NCBI RefSeq assembly: GCF_009684755.1
Contig: NZ_BLBC01000008.1
Location: 62,001-126,000 of the forward strand
Direction of reading: 5' to 3'
Source: Capnocytophaga felis
GTDB taxonomy: Bacteria; Bacteroidota; Bacteroidia; Flavobacteriales; Flavobacteriaceae
DNA: 64,000 nucleotides
In this document: one piece after another, positions 55,061 through 63,955 of the stretch
Layout of the letters: each line of letters opens with the position of its first letter
How positions within the stretch are numbered: position 1 is the stretch's first letter
The notes under the pieces: model-generated
Database searches by the model: none
What the model was told of the DNA's origin: nothing
What the model saw: only the letters and a program-made list of their open reading frames with translations
Made by a program: the position numbers and the translations under genes

Positions 55061-58036
55061 TTAAAAATTAGCAGTTATTCCAAAAATAAATTTGCGTGTT
55101 GCCGGATAAATTGATGGCCCTGCAGAATTAAGAGCATTACCTCCAATACTTGGTATCTCCGGATCAACACCTGAGTAATCTGAAATAAAGAAAAGATTCT
55201 CCCCTGTAAGAGAAAAATGCAATTTAGGTAATTTATACTGAGAAAGGTCAAGATTGTAACCAATTGAAAGAGAGCGAAGCTTTAGATAACTACCATCTTC
55301 TAAGAATCGAGAAGAAACTTTGTTTGAATTGCTCTTGTTTTCGTATAAGGCTTTGGGGTGTGTGGCATCATCGCCAGGTTTTTCCCATCTTGACCAACCT
55401 TTTTTGAGTTTCATTTGATTTCTGTCAGTATAAGCTCCGTCAGAGTCGTATTCTGTTCGTGAATAGTTATAAATTTTCCCTCCATAGGAAAAACCAAAAT
55501 TAGCACTCAAATTGAAATTTTTATAAGTTAATGAAGTTCCAAACCCTCCAAAGAAGTCGGGAGTAGCATTATCAAGAGCTACTTGATTGGCTTCGGCGTA
55601 GTTAGAAGTTGTTTCACGAATTTCATTGCCATTGGCGTCTTTTACGGTTTTATACCACAGAGGAGCTCCTGTTTGTTTGTCTACACCTGCCCATTCCCTC
55701 ATATAGAACGTGTCGGCATCTAATCCTGGTTTTAATATTTTATCGGTTGAGCCGGCAATTCCCAAACCATCACTAATAATAATTTCTTCCTTGTCGCCAT
55801 ACAATCGTTTAACTTCGTTGGTGTTTTTTCCTATGTTCACATCTAAATACCATTGAAAATCATCGGTTTTGATGATTGAAGCTCCTAATGTAGCTTCGAA
55901 TCCTTTATTTGAAAGAGCTGCTACGTTACGCCATATAGAAGTAACACCTGTAAGCCCTGAAACCGGAACAGGATACAACACATTATCAATATCCTTGTTG
56001 TAATAATCAAATGTAAAAGATATTCTGTCAAAAAATGTAACATCTAATCCCAAGCCTGTGGTTACGGTACTTTCCCAAGTTAAATCTTTATTTCCTACCT
56101 GTGATATCAAAGCACCAGGTGTTTGATTGTAACTTGCCCCTGTGGAAACAGCGTATAAATCGTATTGCGGGTATAAAATATTAGGACGACTGCCCACAGT
56201 TCCGTATGAAGCACGAAGTTTAAGTGCACTTATCCATTTTGGAGTAAACCAATTTTCGCGATGTATGTTCCAACTTCCGCTTACTGAATAGAAAGTTCCA
56301 TATTTGGCATTTGTACCAAAGTTAGAAGCTCCGTCACGACGTAAAGAACCTTCCAAAACATAACGATTATCGTAACTGTACACAGCCCTTGATAAAAGTG
56401 ATTGAACTGCCCATTCGGAAATTCCTCCTTTTGTTTTTTCAGGTTTAGTAACTATATCAAGTACTGAGAAACCAGAAACAATTCCTGTGCCTGCTACGGA
56501 AATCTTTTTCCCCCAATAATCATTATACTCGTATGCTACTAAAGCATTTATTGAGTGTTTATCGAATGATTTGTCAAATTTCAAAATTTGGTTTGTGTAA
56601 CGACGTATAATATTATCTTGATTTTCAGATATGCGTCCTTTTACGCTTTCTCCTCCTGCAGAACGAGGGTCAGCATAACCGGTAGAAAAACTTCCAATAT
56701 ATTTGTAATTATTCACTGAAGAGAAAGTAAGCCAATCGTTTATCTTGATATCAAAATCCAATCCTCCCATTGCTTGGAACAGTTTGCTTTTTCCCCAATT
56801 CCATTGTAAATCATACAAATAGTTAGTTGAGTTGCTATTTACCCAAAGAGACGAACGATGAGGTACAATATTTCCGTCTTTGTCATAAGGGCTATCCCAA
56901 GGTAAATTTGAATACATTGCTCCTACTGAATGTTGTTTGTCATCAGTAGTACGAACTGTACCGGAAATATTTGGTTTTATGGTAAGCCATTTAAAAGGTT
57001 GATAATCTGCTTTTATTCGGAAATCATATTTTGTATAATCGAGTCCTTTTACTGCTCCCTTTTCATCATAAAATCCGAAGGAAAAATACGAACGAAGTAT
57101 TTCAGAACCTCCACTGATAGAAGCACTATAATCACGTATGATTCCCATTGAAGTAGCTTCTTTCCACCAATCAAAATCGCTATTACGAAGTTCAGGATTC
57201 CAACGAGGGAATTTAATGTTTGAAACGTTTGAAAACGAATTGAAATAATCGTACAACTCTGCTCCGTTCATTACTTCCAAGTTTCCATTTGTAAGTGAGC
57301 TGATTCCTTGTCTGAGAGATATTTGCGATTGTAATTTCCCTTCCTTAGCTTTTTTGGTTGTAATCAAGATAACTCCATTGGCTCCTTGTGAACCATAAAT
57401 TGCGGTAGAAGCAGCGTCTTTCAAAATGGTCATAGACTCAATGTCAGAAGGATTTAAAGCTCCTGCACTTGACCCGACAATCACCCCGTCAATTACCCAA
57501 AGAGGTGCTGTGCTTCCGTTTAAGGTCGACTTCCCACGAATGATAACGGCTCCGGTTTCTCCAGGACGCCCTGAACCGGGAGCAACAAACACTCCGGAAA
57601 CCTTTCCGTTAAGCATATTCTCCACAGAAGGTGTGGTAACATCTGCCAGCTTTTCCTTTTTAACGGTTTGTAAAGCTCCTGTTAAGCTTTCTTTTTTCTG
57701 AGTTCCATACCCAACTACCACCACATCATCAAGTTGTTGAGCATCTTCTTTCAAAATAGCATTGATAATCAGTGTTTTACCCCCCCCCGTGATTTTTTGG
57801 GTTTGGGTTTGAAAACCAATGAAGCTGAATTCAAGCACATCGCCTTGTTTGGCTTCAATGGAATAATTTCCGTCAAAGTCGGCACTCACTCCGTGCGTAG
57901 TCCCCTTTACCACGATGCTGGCACCAGGCAGCGGACTGTTGGTGTCATCAGTAACTTTTCCGGTTACTTTTACTTGTGCTGACAACGATAATGTGCACAA
58001 CATCAGTACAAGTAATGCTAATAGTTTTCTGTCCAT
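55061..58036 (-). CDS. SusC/RagA family TonB-linked outer-membrane transporter (third pair), likely phase variable
   Basis: A 991-residue SusC protein. Signal peptide to about residue 20 (SLSAQ), carboxypeptidase-like domain (about 22-100, KVTGKVTDDTNSPLPGASIVV), TonB-box-like DDVVVVGYGTQKKES (about 100-118), plug (about 118-235), barrel ending in FGITANF. The codons for T83-G84-G85-G86 contain nine G in a row (57788-57780). Losing one G gives a stop six codons later and gaining one gives an immediate TAA, so the tract can act as an on/off switch; as sequenced the gene is on. I see no canonical promoter in 58037-58247. Substrate unknown; no enzyme gene accompanies the pair. Confidence 0.9.
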   Translation of the reverse strand: MDRKLLALLVLMLCTLSLSAQVKVTGKVTDDTNSPLPGASIVVKGTTHGVSADFDGNYSIEAKQGDVLEFSFIGFQTQTQKITGGGKTLIINAILKEDAQQLDDVVVVGYGTQKKESLTGALQTVKKEKLADVTTPSVENMLNGKVSGVFVAPGSGRPGETGAVIIRGKSTLNGSTAPLWVIDGVIVGSSAGALNPSDIESMTILKDAASTAIYGSQGANGVILITTKKAKEGKLQSQISLRQGISSLTNGNLEVMNGAELYDYFNSFSNVSNIKFPRWNPELRNSDFDWWKEATSMGIIRDYSASISGGSEILRSYFSFGFYDEKGAVKGLDYTKYDFRIKADYQPFKWLTIKPNISGTVRTTDDKQHSVGAMYSNLPWDSPYDKDGNIVPHRSSLWVNSNSTNYLYDLQWNWGKSKLFQAMGGLDFDIKINDWLTFSSVNNYKYIGSFSTGYADPRSAGGESVKGRISENQDNIIRRYTNQILKFDKSFDKHSINALVAYEYNDYWGKKISVAGTGIVSGFSVLDIVTKPEKTKGGISEWAVQSLLSRAVYSYDNRYVLEGSLRRDGASNFGTNAKYGTFYSVSGSWNIHRENWFTPKWISALKLRASYGTVGSRPNILYPQYDLYAVSTGASYNQTPGALISQVGNKDLTWESTVTTGLGLDVTFFDRISFTFDYYNKDIDNVLYPVPVSGLTGVTSIWRNVAALSNKGFEATLGASIIKTDDFQWYLDVNIGKNTNEVKRLYGDKEEIIISDGLGIAGSTDKILKPGLDADTFYMREWAGVDKQTGAPLWYKTVKDANGNEIRETTSNYAEANQVALDNATPDFFGGFGTSLTYKNFNLSANFGFSYGGKIYNYSRTEYDSDGAYTDRNQMKLKKGWSRWEKPGDDATHPKALYENKSNSNKVSSRFLEDGSYLKLRSLSIGYNLDLSQYKLPKLHFSLTGENLFFISDYSGVDPEIPSIGGNALNSAGPSIYPATRKFIFGITANF
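57780..57788 (-). repeat. G9 homopolymer inside the SusC coding sequence
   Basis: Nine consecutive C on the plus strand (G on the coding strand). The next longest G or C runs I noticed in the window are six. In an AT-rich genome such a tract is exceptional and prone to slipped-strand mispairing. Confidence 0.9.
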
Positions 58037-58247
58037 ATCTCTACTTTTTTGAATTAATTACAAATTTGCTTTGTGTGAAGAATATTTGTGTTTTGGTTGT
58101 GATGTTTATTTATTAGTAAGTGTATAATAAGTTTGATTTTGTGCTAAAAATCAGAGTATAAATTTATAGAATTTTTATGAAAAAAATTAAATAAATGCAA
58201 AAAATAATTTAATTCTTTTCTTTCAAAAAATATTGAGAAGTTATTTT

Positions 58248-58255
58248 TATCTTTG
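58248..58255 (+). promoter_or_regulatory. -7 box of the ribE promoter
   Basis: TATCTTTG, 41 bases before the ribE ATG; the upstream element is weak. Confidence 0.5.
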
Positions 58256-58296
58256 TAGCTTACGATTTGTTTATTATAAATTTTAATTCTACAGAA

Positions 58297-58884
58297 ATGT
58301 TTACAGGAATAATTGAAGATTTGGGTGAAATTACGAAGGTTGAAAAAGATAAATCAAACTTGCATTTGTATGTGAAAAGCAAATTTACTTCGGAATTGAA
58401 AATAGACCAAAGTGTTGCACATAACGGAGTTTGTTTGACTGTTGTTGATATTCAGGAAGATACATATAAAGTAACTGCCATTGCCGAAACACTTGCAAAA
58501 ACCAATATCGGAAGTTTACAAGCGGGCGAAATTGTAAATTTAGAACGTGGAATGCTTATGAATACACGTCTTGATGGGCATATTGTACAAGGGCACGTTG
58601 ACCAAACAGGCGTTTGTACAAAAATTGAAGATGAAAATGGAAGCACACGATTTACATTTTCATACGATGCTAACAGCGGCAATGTAACTATTGAAAAAGG
58701 CTCAATTACGGTAAACGGAGTTAGCTTGACGGTTGTGGATTCCTCCAAAAATCAGTTTAGTGTGGTGATTATTCCTTACACGATGGAACATACGAATTTT
58801 AAAAATATCAAAGTAGGAAGTGTCGTGAATTTGGAGTTTGATGTTATAGGGAAGTATGTAGCTAAGTTAATGTCTGTCAGATAA
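58297..58884 (+). CDS. ribE: Riboflavin synthase alpha chain
   Basis: A 195-residue enzyme that dismutates two 6,7-dimethyl-8-ribityllumazines to riboflavin. Two lumazine-binding beta-barrel halves are clear: MFTGIIEDLGEI (1-12) with HNGVCLTVVD, and GHIVQGHVDQTG (about 98-109) with VNGVSLTVVD. The start at 58297 is chosen because MFTGII is the invariant N-terminus; an upstream TTG at 58267 is rejected. The last 8 bases overlap the end of the convergent prenyltransferase gene. No FMN riboswitch is recognisable in the short leader. Confidence 0.96.
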   Translation: MFTGIIEDLGEITKVEKDKSNLHLYVKSKFTSELKIDQSVAHNGVCLTVVDIQEDTYKVTAIAETLAKTNIGSLQAGEIVNLERGMLMNTRLDGHIVQGHVDQTGVCTKIEDENGSTRFTFSYDANSGNVTIEKGSITVNGVSLTVVDSSKNQFSVVIIPYTMEHTNFKNIKVGSVVNLEFDVIGKYVAKLMSVR

Positions 58885-59788
58885 CTATTTTTATTTTTGA
58901 AATCCAGCTTAAATCAATCAGAAGCACACTAAATATCCCCGCAATAAGTACAAATTTCAGAATGTTATGAATCAAAATATAACGATTTTGAGAGTTGCCA
59001 CTCCATAAAATAACGAGAGATAAAAGTAATATACTCTGAGAAAAAATCAGATAATAAGACATATATCCGACATTAAAATGAATAATTAGTACATAAATAG
59101 GAATAAAACAACAGATTGTAGCGAGAGTTATCACTATTTTAGCTCGTTTTTCGCCATATTTTACCGGAATTGTATGGTAATTATGTGCCAAATCGCCCTT
59201 TAAGTTCTCCAAATCTTTAATAAATTCTTTGATAAGTATCAAAAGGAATAGTAAAAGAGCGTGAATGAAGATGACTCCGTCAAAATTTTTGTAATAAATG
59301 AATACCGCAAAGAAAGGAACAATTGCCAGAATTGCTGAGGTGAAATTCCCCCAAAAGGGAATTTTTTTTATTCGGTGCGAGTAAAGCCACATACCAAAAA
59401 TGTAACCCGAAAAAAATATTACAGTTCGGAAAGAAACATAACTTGCTACAATTACAGATAAAAAGTTGAGCAGAAAGTAAAGTGTTAGTTTGGTGTTTTG
59501 CCCTACCAAGCGGTCAATCATTGATTTAAGTGGCTTGTTGATAAGGTCTTTTTCTTTATCGTAGAATCCGTTGATGATATATCCTCCGGCTATTGCCAAA
59601 GCTCCTGCCAAAACTAACATAAAAAGATTATCGTCAAGCAATACTTTTCGGATAGACGTATCTTTTGAAAGAACAAAAATCGAAGCCAGATACTGAGCGA
59701 TACAAACCATTAAAATGTTGTACCCTCGAACTGATGAAAATAACCCGAAGATTTTCAATAAAGTACGTTTTGTTCTTTTTCGAATCAC
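58877..59788 (-). CDS. UbiA-family prenyltransferase
   Basis: A 303-residue integral membrane protein with about eight helices. The two Asp-rich motifs of UbiA enzymes are present: GGYIINGFYDKEKDLINKP near residues 68-86 (Asn, Asp and Asp spaced as in NxxxDxxxD) and KDLENLKGDLAHNYHTIP near 190-207. It would move a prenyl group onto an aromatic or glycerol-phosphate acceptor; flavobacterial relatives are often labelled geranylgeranylglycerol-phosphate synthases, which I cannot confirm. The start is GTG at 59788; a TTG ten codons on is an alternative. A hairpin separates it from the upstream peptidase gene. Confidence 0.82.
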   Translation of the reverse strand: MIRKRTKRTLLKIFGLFSSVRGYNILMVCIAQYLASIFVLSKDTSIRKVLLDDNLFMLVLAGALAIAGGYIINGFYDKEKDLINKPLKSMIDRLVGQNTKLTLYFLLNFLSVIVASYVSFRTVIFFSGYIFGMWLYSHRIKKIPFWGNFTSAILAIVPFFAVFIYYKNFDGVIFIHALLLFLLILIKEFIKDLENLKGDLAHNYHTIPVKYGEKRAKIVITLATICCFIPIYVLIIHFNVGYMSYYLIFSQSILLLSLVILWSGNSQNRYILIHNILKFVLIAGIFSVLLIDLSWISKIKIVI

Positions 59789-59805
59789 GATTTTATTTTT
59801 AAAAC

Positions 59806-59844
59806 GAAGAGAGAAAAACAGAAAGTTTCCTACTTTTCTCTCTT
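59806..59844 (-). terminator. Hairpin between the peptidase and prenyltransferase genes
   Basis: Perfect stem AAGAGAGAAAA / TTTTCTCTCTT. The T-run on the minus strand is interrupted, so termination may be partial. Confidence 0.6.
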
Positions 59845-59852
59845 TGTGATTT

Positions 59853-62006
59853 TTACTTATTGTTTGTTTTTACATAATCTAAAATTCGTTGTACTAAATT
59901 GGCGTGGTCAGCACCTCGTACACCGTGTGCGTGCATCGGATAGATGGACAAATCCACCAATTTTTTCTTCGTGATAGATTCTTGCATAATGGAAAGCACG
60001 TGTTGCGGAACTACCACATCATCAACGCTTCCGTGAATGAAAAGTAATTTACCTTCCAAATTGTTGAGATATTTACCTACACGGCTGTTTTCGTATCCCT
60101 CAGGATTTTGTTCGGGTGTGTCCATATAGCGTTCTCCGTACATTATTTCATAAAATTTCCAATCTGTAACCGCACCTCCTGCAACCGAAGTAGTGAATAC
60201 TTTTGGATGACGTAGCATCAAACTCGAAGCCATAAATCCACCAAAACTCCATCCGTGAACGGCAATTCGTGAGCTATCAACATAAGGAAGAGATTTTAGA
60301 TATTCAACACCGCTGAGTTGGTCTTTTATCTCCATTTCGCCCAACTGACGATGGATAACGCTTTCAAAAGCAAAGCCACGATTAGCACTTCCTCGGTTAT
60401 CGAGCGTGAAAACTATATAGTCCTCATTCTGAGCAAAAACAGGCATCCAAAGGTAAGAATCAGCAAGCCAAGAATTAGTAACCATTTGAGCGTGAGGTCC
60501 TCCGTAAACGTACACTAAAACCGGATATTTTTTTGACGGATTAAAATTCTTAGGCTTGTGTATTTTTCCGTATAGCGGAGTTCCGTCATCAGCTTTTATT
60601 TCCAAAAGTTCGGTGGTGCCTATGGCAAGGTTTTCAAGCGGATTTTTTGCTGTTAAAATATTATTATTTACTCCTGATTCTGTGTTTATTATATCAATAT
60701 TTTGCGGGATTGAAACGCTGCTGTATGAATCTATCAAAAATTTGGCATCTGTACTTAATTGCGTTTTGTGTGTTCCTGCAATTTTGGTTAAAGCTGTAAT
60801 TTTCTTCGGATTTTTTAATTCTATTTTGTAAGTATGTTTCTCACGTGGGTCTTTGCCTGTTCCTGAGATAAAAACAAATTTTCCTTTTGGGTCAAATCCT
60901 AAAATATTTTGCACAACCCATTTAAAATCAGTTATTTGTTTGATTAATTTTCCGTTGAGATTATAATGATAGATATTCATAAATCCATTTCGTTCGCTCA
61001 TCCACAAAAATTCGTCATTTTTGTTAGGCAAGAAAGTTGCAGGATATTCAGGTTCAACCCATTTGCTATTTTTTTCTTCAAAAAGTGTGTTCACTTTTTT
61101 TCCTGTGGAAGCATCATATCTGTTTAACCAATAGTGGTTTTGATCACGATTGATTTCTGCTACCAAAATGTATTTTTCATCAGGCGACCACGAAAGATTT
61201 GTAAGATAATGCTCATCAGTAGTGTCAATATCTAAATATATGGTTTTTTGTGTTTTAACATCAAAAATACCGATAGCAGCCTGCTCGCTTTTTTGTCCGG
61301 CCATCGGATATTTTATGAGTTTTGAACTTGCAGGAACAGTGTTGATGTCCACCAACGGATAATCCGTAACATTGCTTTCATTTTTTTGATAAAAAGCTAA
61401 CAAATTTCCTTTAGGAGACCAAAAAGTTCCCTTTTTAATGCCGAATTCGCTGCGGTGGATAGCTTGCCCTGACACAATATTTTTGTCAAAATTGTTTGTA
61501 ACTGCTATTTTTTCATTCCCCGAAATCGCTACAAAAAGATTGTTTCCAATTGTGTAGGCAATGGCTTTTTGATGTTTGTTGAAGTCTTTATTTTCTGCTC
61601 CGGAAGCTAAAGGGATAGATGATAAGCTGCTGTTATTCAAATAGTCATAAACTTGAAAGGCATTATCTAATTCAAAAATAAGTTCTTTCTGGTTAATATA
61701 TGTGATTGATGGGAGATATCTTAATTTTGAATATACGCTCGCCATATCTGCTTTAGAGATGGATTTTATTTTTTGTCCGTTAGCTGAAACAATTTCAAAT
61801 GACGAACCATTGTTATAGATGTAATTGTTTGTTCCGTTAATCCATTGTAAGGAATTGTAGTCTTCCGGATAAAGAAGAGAATATCCTTCTGGTGAATTGT
61901 TGTCAATTACATAACCATAAACGGCATCTTGAATAGAAATTTTCTTTTCTTGCCCCAGTACGATGAGGGAAGTCAGTGCTAATAAAAGTGATAGATGTTT
62001 TTTCAT
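59853..62006 (-). CDS. S9 family peptidase, dipeptidyl peptidase IV type
   Basis: A 717-residue exported serine peptidase (signal MKKHLSLLLALTSLIVLGQ). Residues about 30-470 form the DPP4-type beta-propeller, with HRSEFGIKKGTFWSPKGN carrying the likely Glu that binds the substrate N-terminus. The C-terminal alpha/beta hydrolase domain holds the nucleophile in GWSFGG (Ser 587), the Asp in HGSVDDVV and the His in MHAHGVRGADH, plus LDNRGSANRG. It would remove X-Pro/Ala dipeptides in the periplasm or at the surface and so feed on host peptides. Seven bases after the DUF6787-like gene. Confidence 0.92.
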   Translation of the reverse strand: MKKHLSLLLALTSLIVLGQEKKISIQDAVYGYVIDNNSPEGYSLLYPEDYNSLQWINGTNNYIYNNGSSFEIVSANGQKIKSISKADMASVYSKLRYLPSITYINQKELIFELDNAFQVYDYLNNSSLSSIPLASGAENKDFNKHQKAIAYTIGNNLFVAISGNEKIAVTNNFDKNIVSGQAIHRSEFGIKKGTFWSPKGNLLAFYQKNESNVTDYPLVDINTVPASSKLIKYPMAGQKSEQAAIGIFDVKTQKTIYLDIDTTDEHYLTNLSWSPDEKYILVAEINRDQNHYWLNRYDASTGKKVNTLFEEKNSKWVEPEYPATFLPNKNDEFLWMSERNGFMNIYHYNLNGKLIKQITDFKWVVQNILGFDPKGKFVFISGTGKDPREKHTYKIELKNPKKITALTKIAGTHKTQLSTDAKFLIDSYSSVSIPQNIDIINTESGVNNNILTAKNPLENLAIGTTELLEIKADDGTPLYGKIHKPKNFNPSKKYPVLVYVYGGPHAQMVTNSWLADSYLWMPVFAQNEDYIVFTLDNRGSANRGFAFESVIHRQLGEMEIKDQLSGVEYLKSLPYVDSSRIAVHGWSFGGFMASSLMLRHPKVFTTSVAGGAVTDWKFYEIMYGERYMDTPEQNPEGYENSRVGKYLNNLEGKLLFIHGSVDDVVVPQHVLSIMQESITKKKLVDLSIYPMHAHGVRGADHANLVQRILDYVKTNNK

Positions 62007-62012
62007 TGGATA

Positions 62013-62357
62013 TTAATATTTTTGATTTGACATTTTTTCATTTTCTGTTGTGGATATGGGTTCAACTTTTCGTTTTTTGATTCCGAGCATTTTCTTTTCG
62101 AACTCCAAAAAAAATCGGAATTGTCCTAAAAGTGTTCCCACAATTAATAGAATAATTTGATATATGGGCAATATGATAATTAGTCGTAAAATCCAAGCCA
62201 AAACAGGATTTAAGTCGTTAAAATCCAAACCAATGTAATCACAAAAAGGACGTGAAACTTTGGCAGAGAGCGAACCTGTAATTGTAAAAGTAATCAAAAT
62301 GAGCCAAACTTGTGTGTTTGAGGTAACATTCCAACGTTTTTTTAGTTTTTCGAACAT
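62013..62357 (-). CDS. Small two-helix membrane protein (DUF6787-like)
   Basis: A 114-residue protein with two transmembrane helices (about 18-36 and 52-80), a conserved-looking RWNVTSNTQVWLI start, TGSLSAKVSRPFCDYIGL between them, and LGQFRFFLEFEKKML after the second, then a basic tail. This pattern matches a flavobacterial family I recall as DUF6787. Function unknown. It sits between nadK and the S9 peptidase in one orientation with a 22-base gap upstream, so co-transcription is likely. Confidence 0.7.
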   Translation of the reverse strand: MFEKLKKRWNVTSNTQVWLILITFTITGSLSAKVSRPFCDYIGLDFNDLNPVLAWILRLIIILPIYQIILLIVGTLLGQFRFFLEFEKKMLGIKKRKVEPISTTENEKMSNQKY

Positions 62358-62379
62358 ATTTTATACAATAAATATATAG

Positions 62380-63270
62380 TTAATTATTTTTATTTCGGTT
62401 ATCTTCTCCCCATAAAAGTTTGTTTCTGAGAGTGTTGATGAAACTTTCTCCTTCTAATCGAATCATTTTAATGGAAAAATCAGCCTTGCGAATTGTTACA
62501 GAAACTTTGTTGAGGAGCGTTTCAATGCGAGAGTCAAACGAAATCAAATACTTTTTTTCTCGTCCTGAAATAGTTAGCTTAATTTCCGTATCGTCAGGAA
62601 TGACCAGCGGACGTGCATTCAGATTGTGCGGAGCGATGGGGGTAATCACAAAATTTTTTGCATTCGGGATGATTACGGGTCCTCCGCAGCTTAATGAGTA
62701 ACCTGTTGAACCAGTGGGAGTTGATATAATCAAACCATCTGCCCAATACGAGGTCAGAAATTCCCCATTGAGTTCCGTATTGATGGTAATCATCGAGGCT
62801 GTATTCTTTCGGGTTACGGTGATTTCGTTTAGAGCAAAGTTAATCTCACTTACGGGCTTTCCGTCGCTACTCACAATAGCTTCAATAACAGAACGTTCTG
62901 TGATTTTATAGTTTTTTGTACGCAAAGCGGAAAATACATTCTCAATTTCATCTTTTTGAGCTGTTGCTAAAAATCCGAGTCGCCCAACATTGATTCCTAA
63001 AATGGGAATGTTCAGATTTCGAACGAAGGTAATCGCTCGCAAAATAGTTCCGTCGCCACCAATAGTCAGCATTACATCAAAAGAAGCGTCAAGGTCTGAA
63101 AAACAGGTAAATGACTTGCATTCGTTGCTCAGAATTGCTTCTCGTTTTAAATCTTCAAAAAGTTTTTGTTCCACATAAACAACGTCTGAAGGCTCAATGT
63201 GAGCGAACAAATCTTCAAATACTTTTTTGTAATTTTCAGAATACTGCTGTGCGTAAATTGCTATTTTCAT
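62380..63270 (-). CDS. nadK: NAD kinase
   Basis: A 296-residue enzyme that phosphorylates NAD to NADP. The GGDGT motif (about residues 71-75) with catalytic Asp, the glycine-rich INVGRLGFLA, NE in FALNEITV, and DGLIISTPTGSTGYSLSCGGP are all present. Length is normal. Preceded by the CBS-domain gene (28-base gap), an arrangement I recall from other flavobacteria. Confidence 0.96.
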   Translation of the reverse strand: MKIAIYAQQYSENYKKVFEDLFAHIEPSDVVYVEQKLFEDLKREAILSNECKSFTCFSDLDASFDVMLTIGGDGTILRAITFVRNLNIPILGINVGRLGFLATAQKDEIENVFSALRTKNYKITERSVIEAIVSSDGKPVSEINFALNEITVTRKNTASMITINTELNGEFLTSYWADGLIISTPTGSTGYSLSCGGPVIIPNAKNFVITPIAPHNLNARPLVIPDDTEIKLTISGREKKYLISFDSRIETLLNKVSVTIRKADFSIKMIRLEGESFINTLRNKLLWGEDNRNKNN

Positions 63271-63298
63271 TTTGGTGCTGTGCGTCAGTAGTTTTTAG

Positions 63299-63955
63299 TT
63301 ATATGTTCAAATATTTATCAAAATAATCCGATTTTTCTTTCAATTCTTGCAAGTAAAAATCATCTTCTTTTTCAACCAATATGGCATACTTGTAACGGCG
63401 AAACGTTTGCAGAATTTCCGTAAGTGAATTGGCAATGATTTTCAGCGTTATATGTACTTTCCCGTTGGAAGCATCGGAAATAAATATTCCCAAAATTTTA
63501 GCTTGGTTTGATTCTACAATTTGCGAAATTTCACTGAAAGAATATTCTTCCTGATTTTTTTCCAAAACGATAAAACTGCCAATTTCTCTCAAAAAAGGAG
63601 TTTCTGAAAATAAGTGAATAAAGTCAACTAATTGATAATAACCTAAATATTGATTTTCTTCATCCAAAACCGGAACGATATTGCTATCGTATTTTACAAA
63701 AATCTCCATTACTTCTTCCCAACGAGCATCTTTCTTGGCGAAAAATATATCCATATCGTACAGAAAATCAGTAAGTTTGTTGTTGTCTGAAGCAGAAAGC
63801 ACAACCTCACGAGGAAGCATCCCAATCATATTTCCCATATTAAATATGGGTAAATGCGACAAATGTTGAGATTTTAGCAATTCCACGGCTTCACAAACAG
63901 AATTCTCTGGCGTGATAACAGGCAGATTGGTTTTTAAGGAATTATGAATTGACAT
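63299..63955 (-). CDS. CBS-domain protein upstream of nadK
   Basis: A 218-residue cytoplasmic protein with two CBS motifs in tandem (about 10-55, VITPENSVCEAVELLKSQHLS in part; and 75-125, WEEVMEIFVKYDSNIVPVLDE), which bind adenine nucleotides in other proteins, followed by a C-terminal alpha/beta part (about 125-215, IGSFIVLEKNQEEYSFSEI). The link to nadK suggests a nucleotide-sensing role, which is inference. Bases 63956-64000 show no further feature. Confidence 0.82.
   Translation of the reverse strand: MSIHNSLKTNLPVITPENSVCEAVELLKSQHLSHLPIFNMGNMIGMLPREVVLSASDNNKLTDFLYDMDIFFAKKDARWEEVMEIFVKYDSNIVPVLDEENQYLGYYQLVDFIHLFSETPFLREIGSFIVLEKNQEEYSFSEISQIVESNQAKILGIFISDASNGKVHITLKIIANSLTEILQTFRRYKYAILVEKEDDFYLQELKEKSDYFDKYLNI

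Noticed and set aside
58037-58296. FMN riboswitch before ribE
   Set aside because: The region is AT-rich with no conserved FMN aptamer sequence and the leader is too short.
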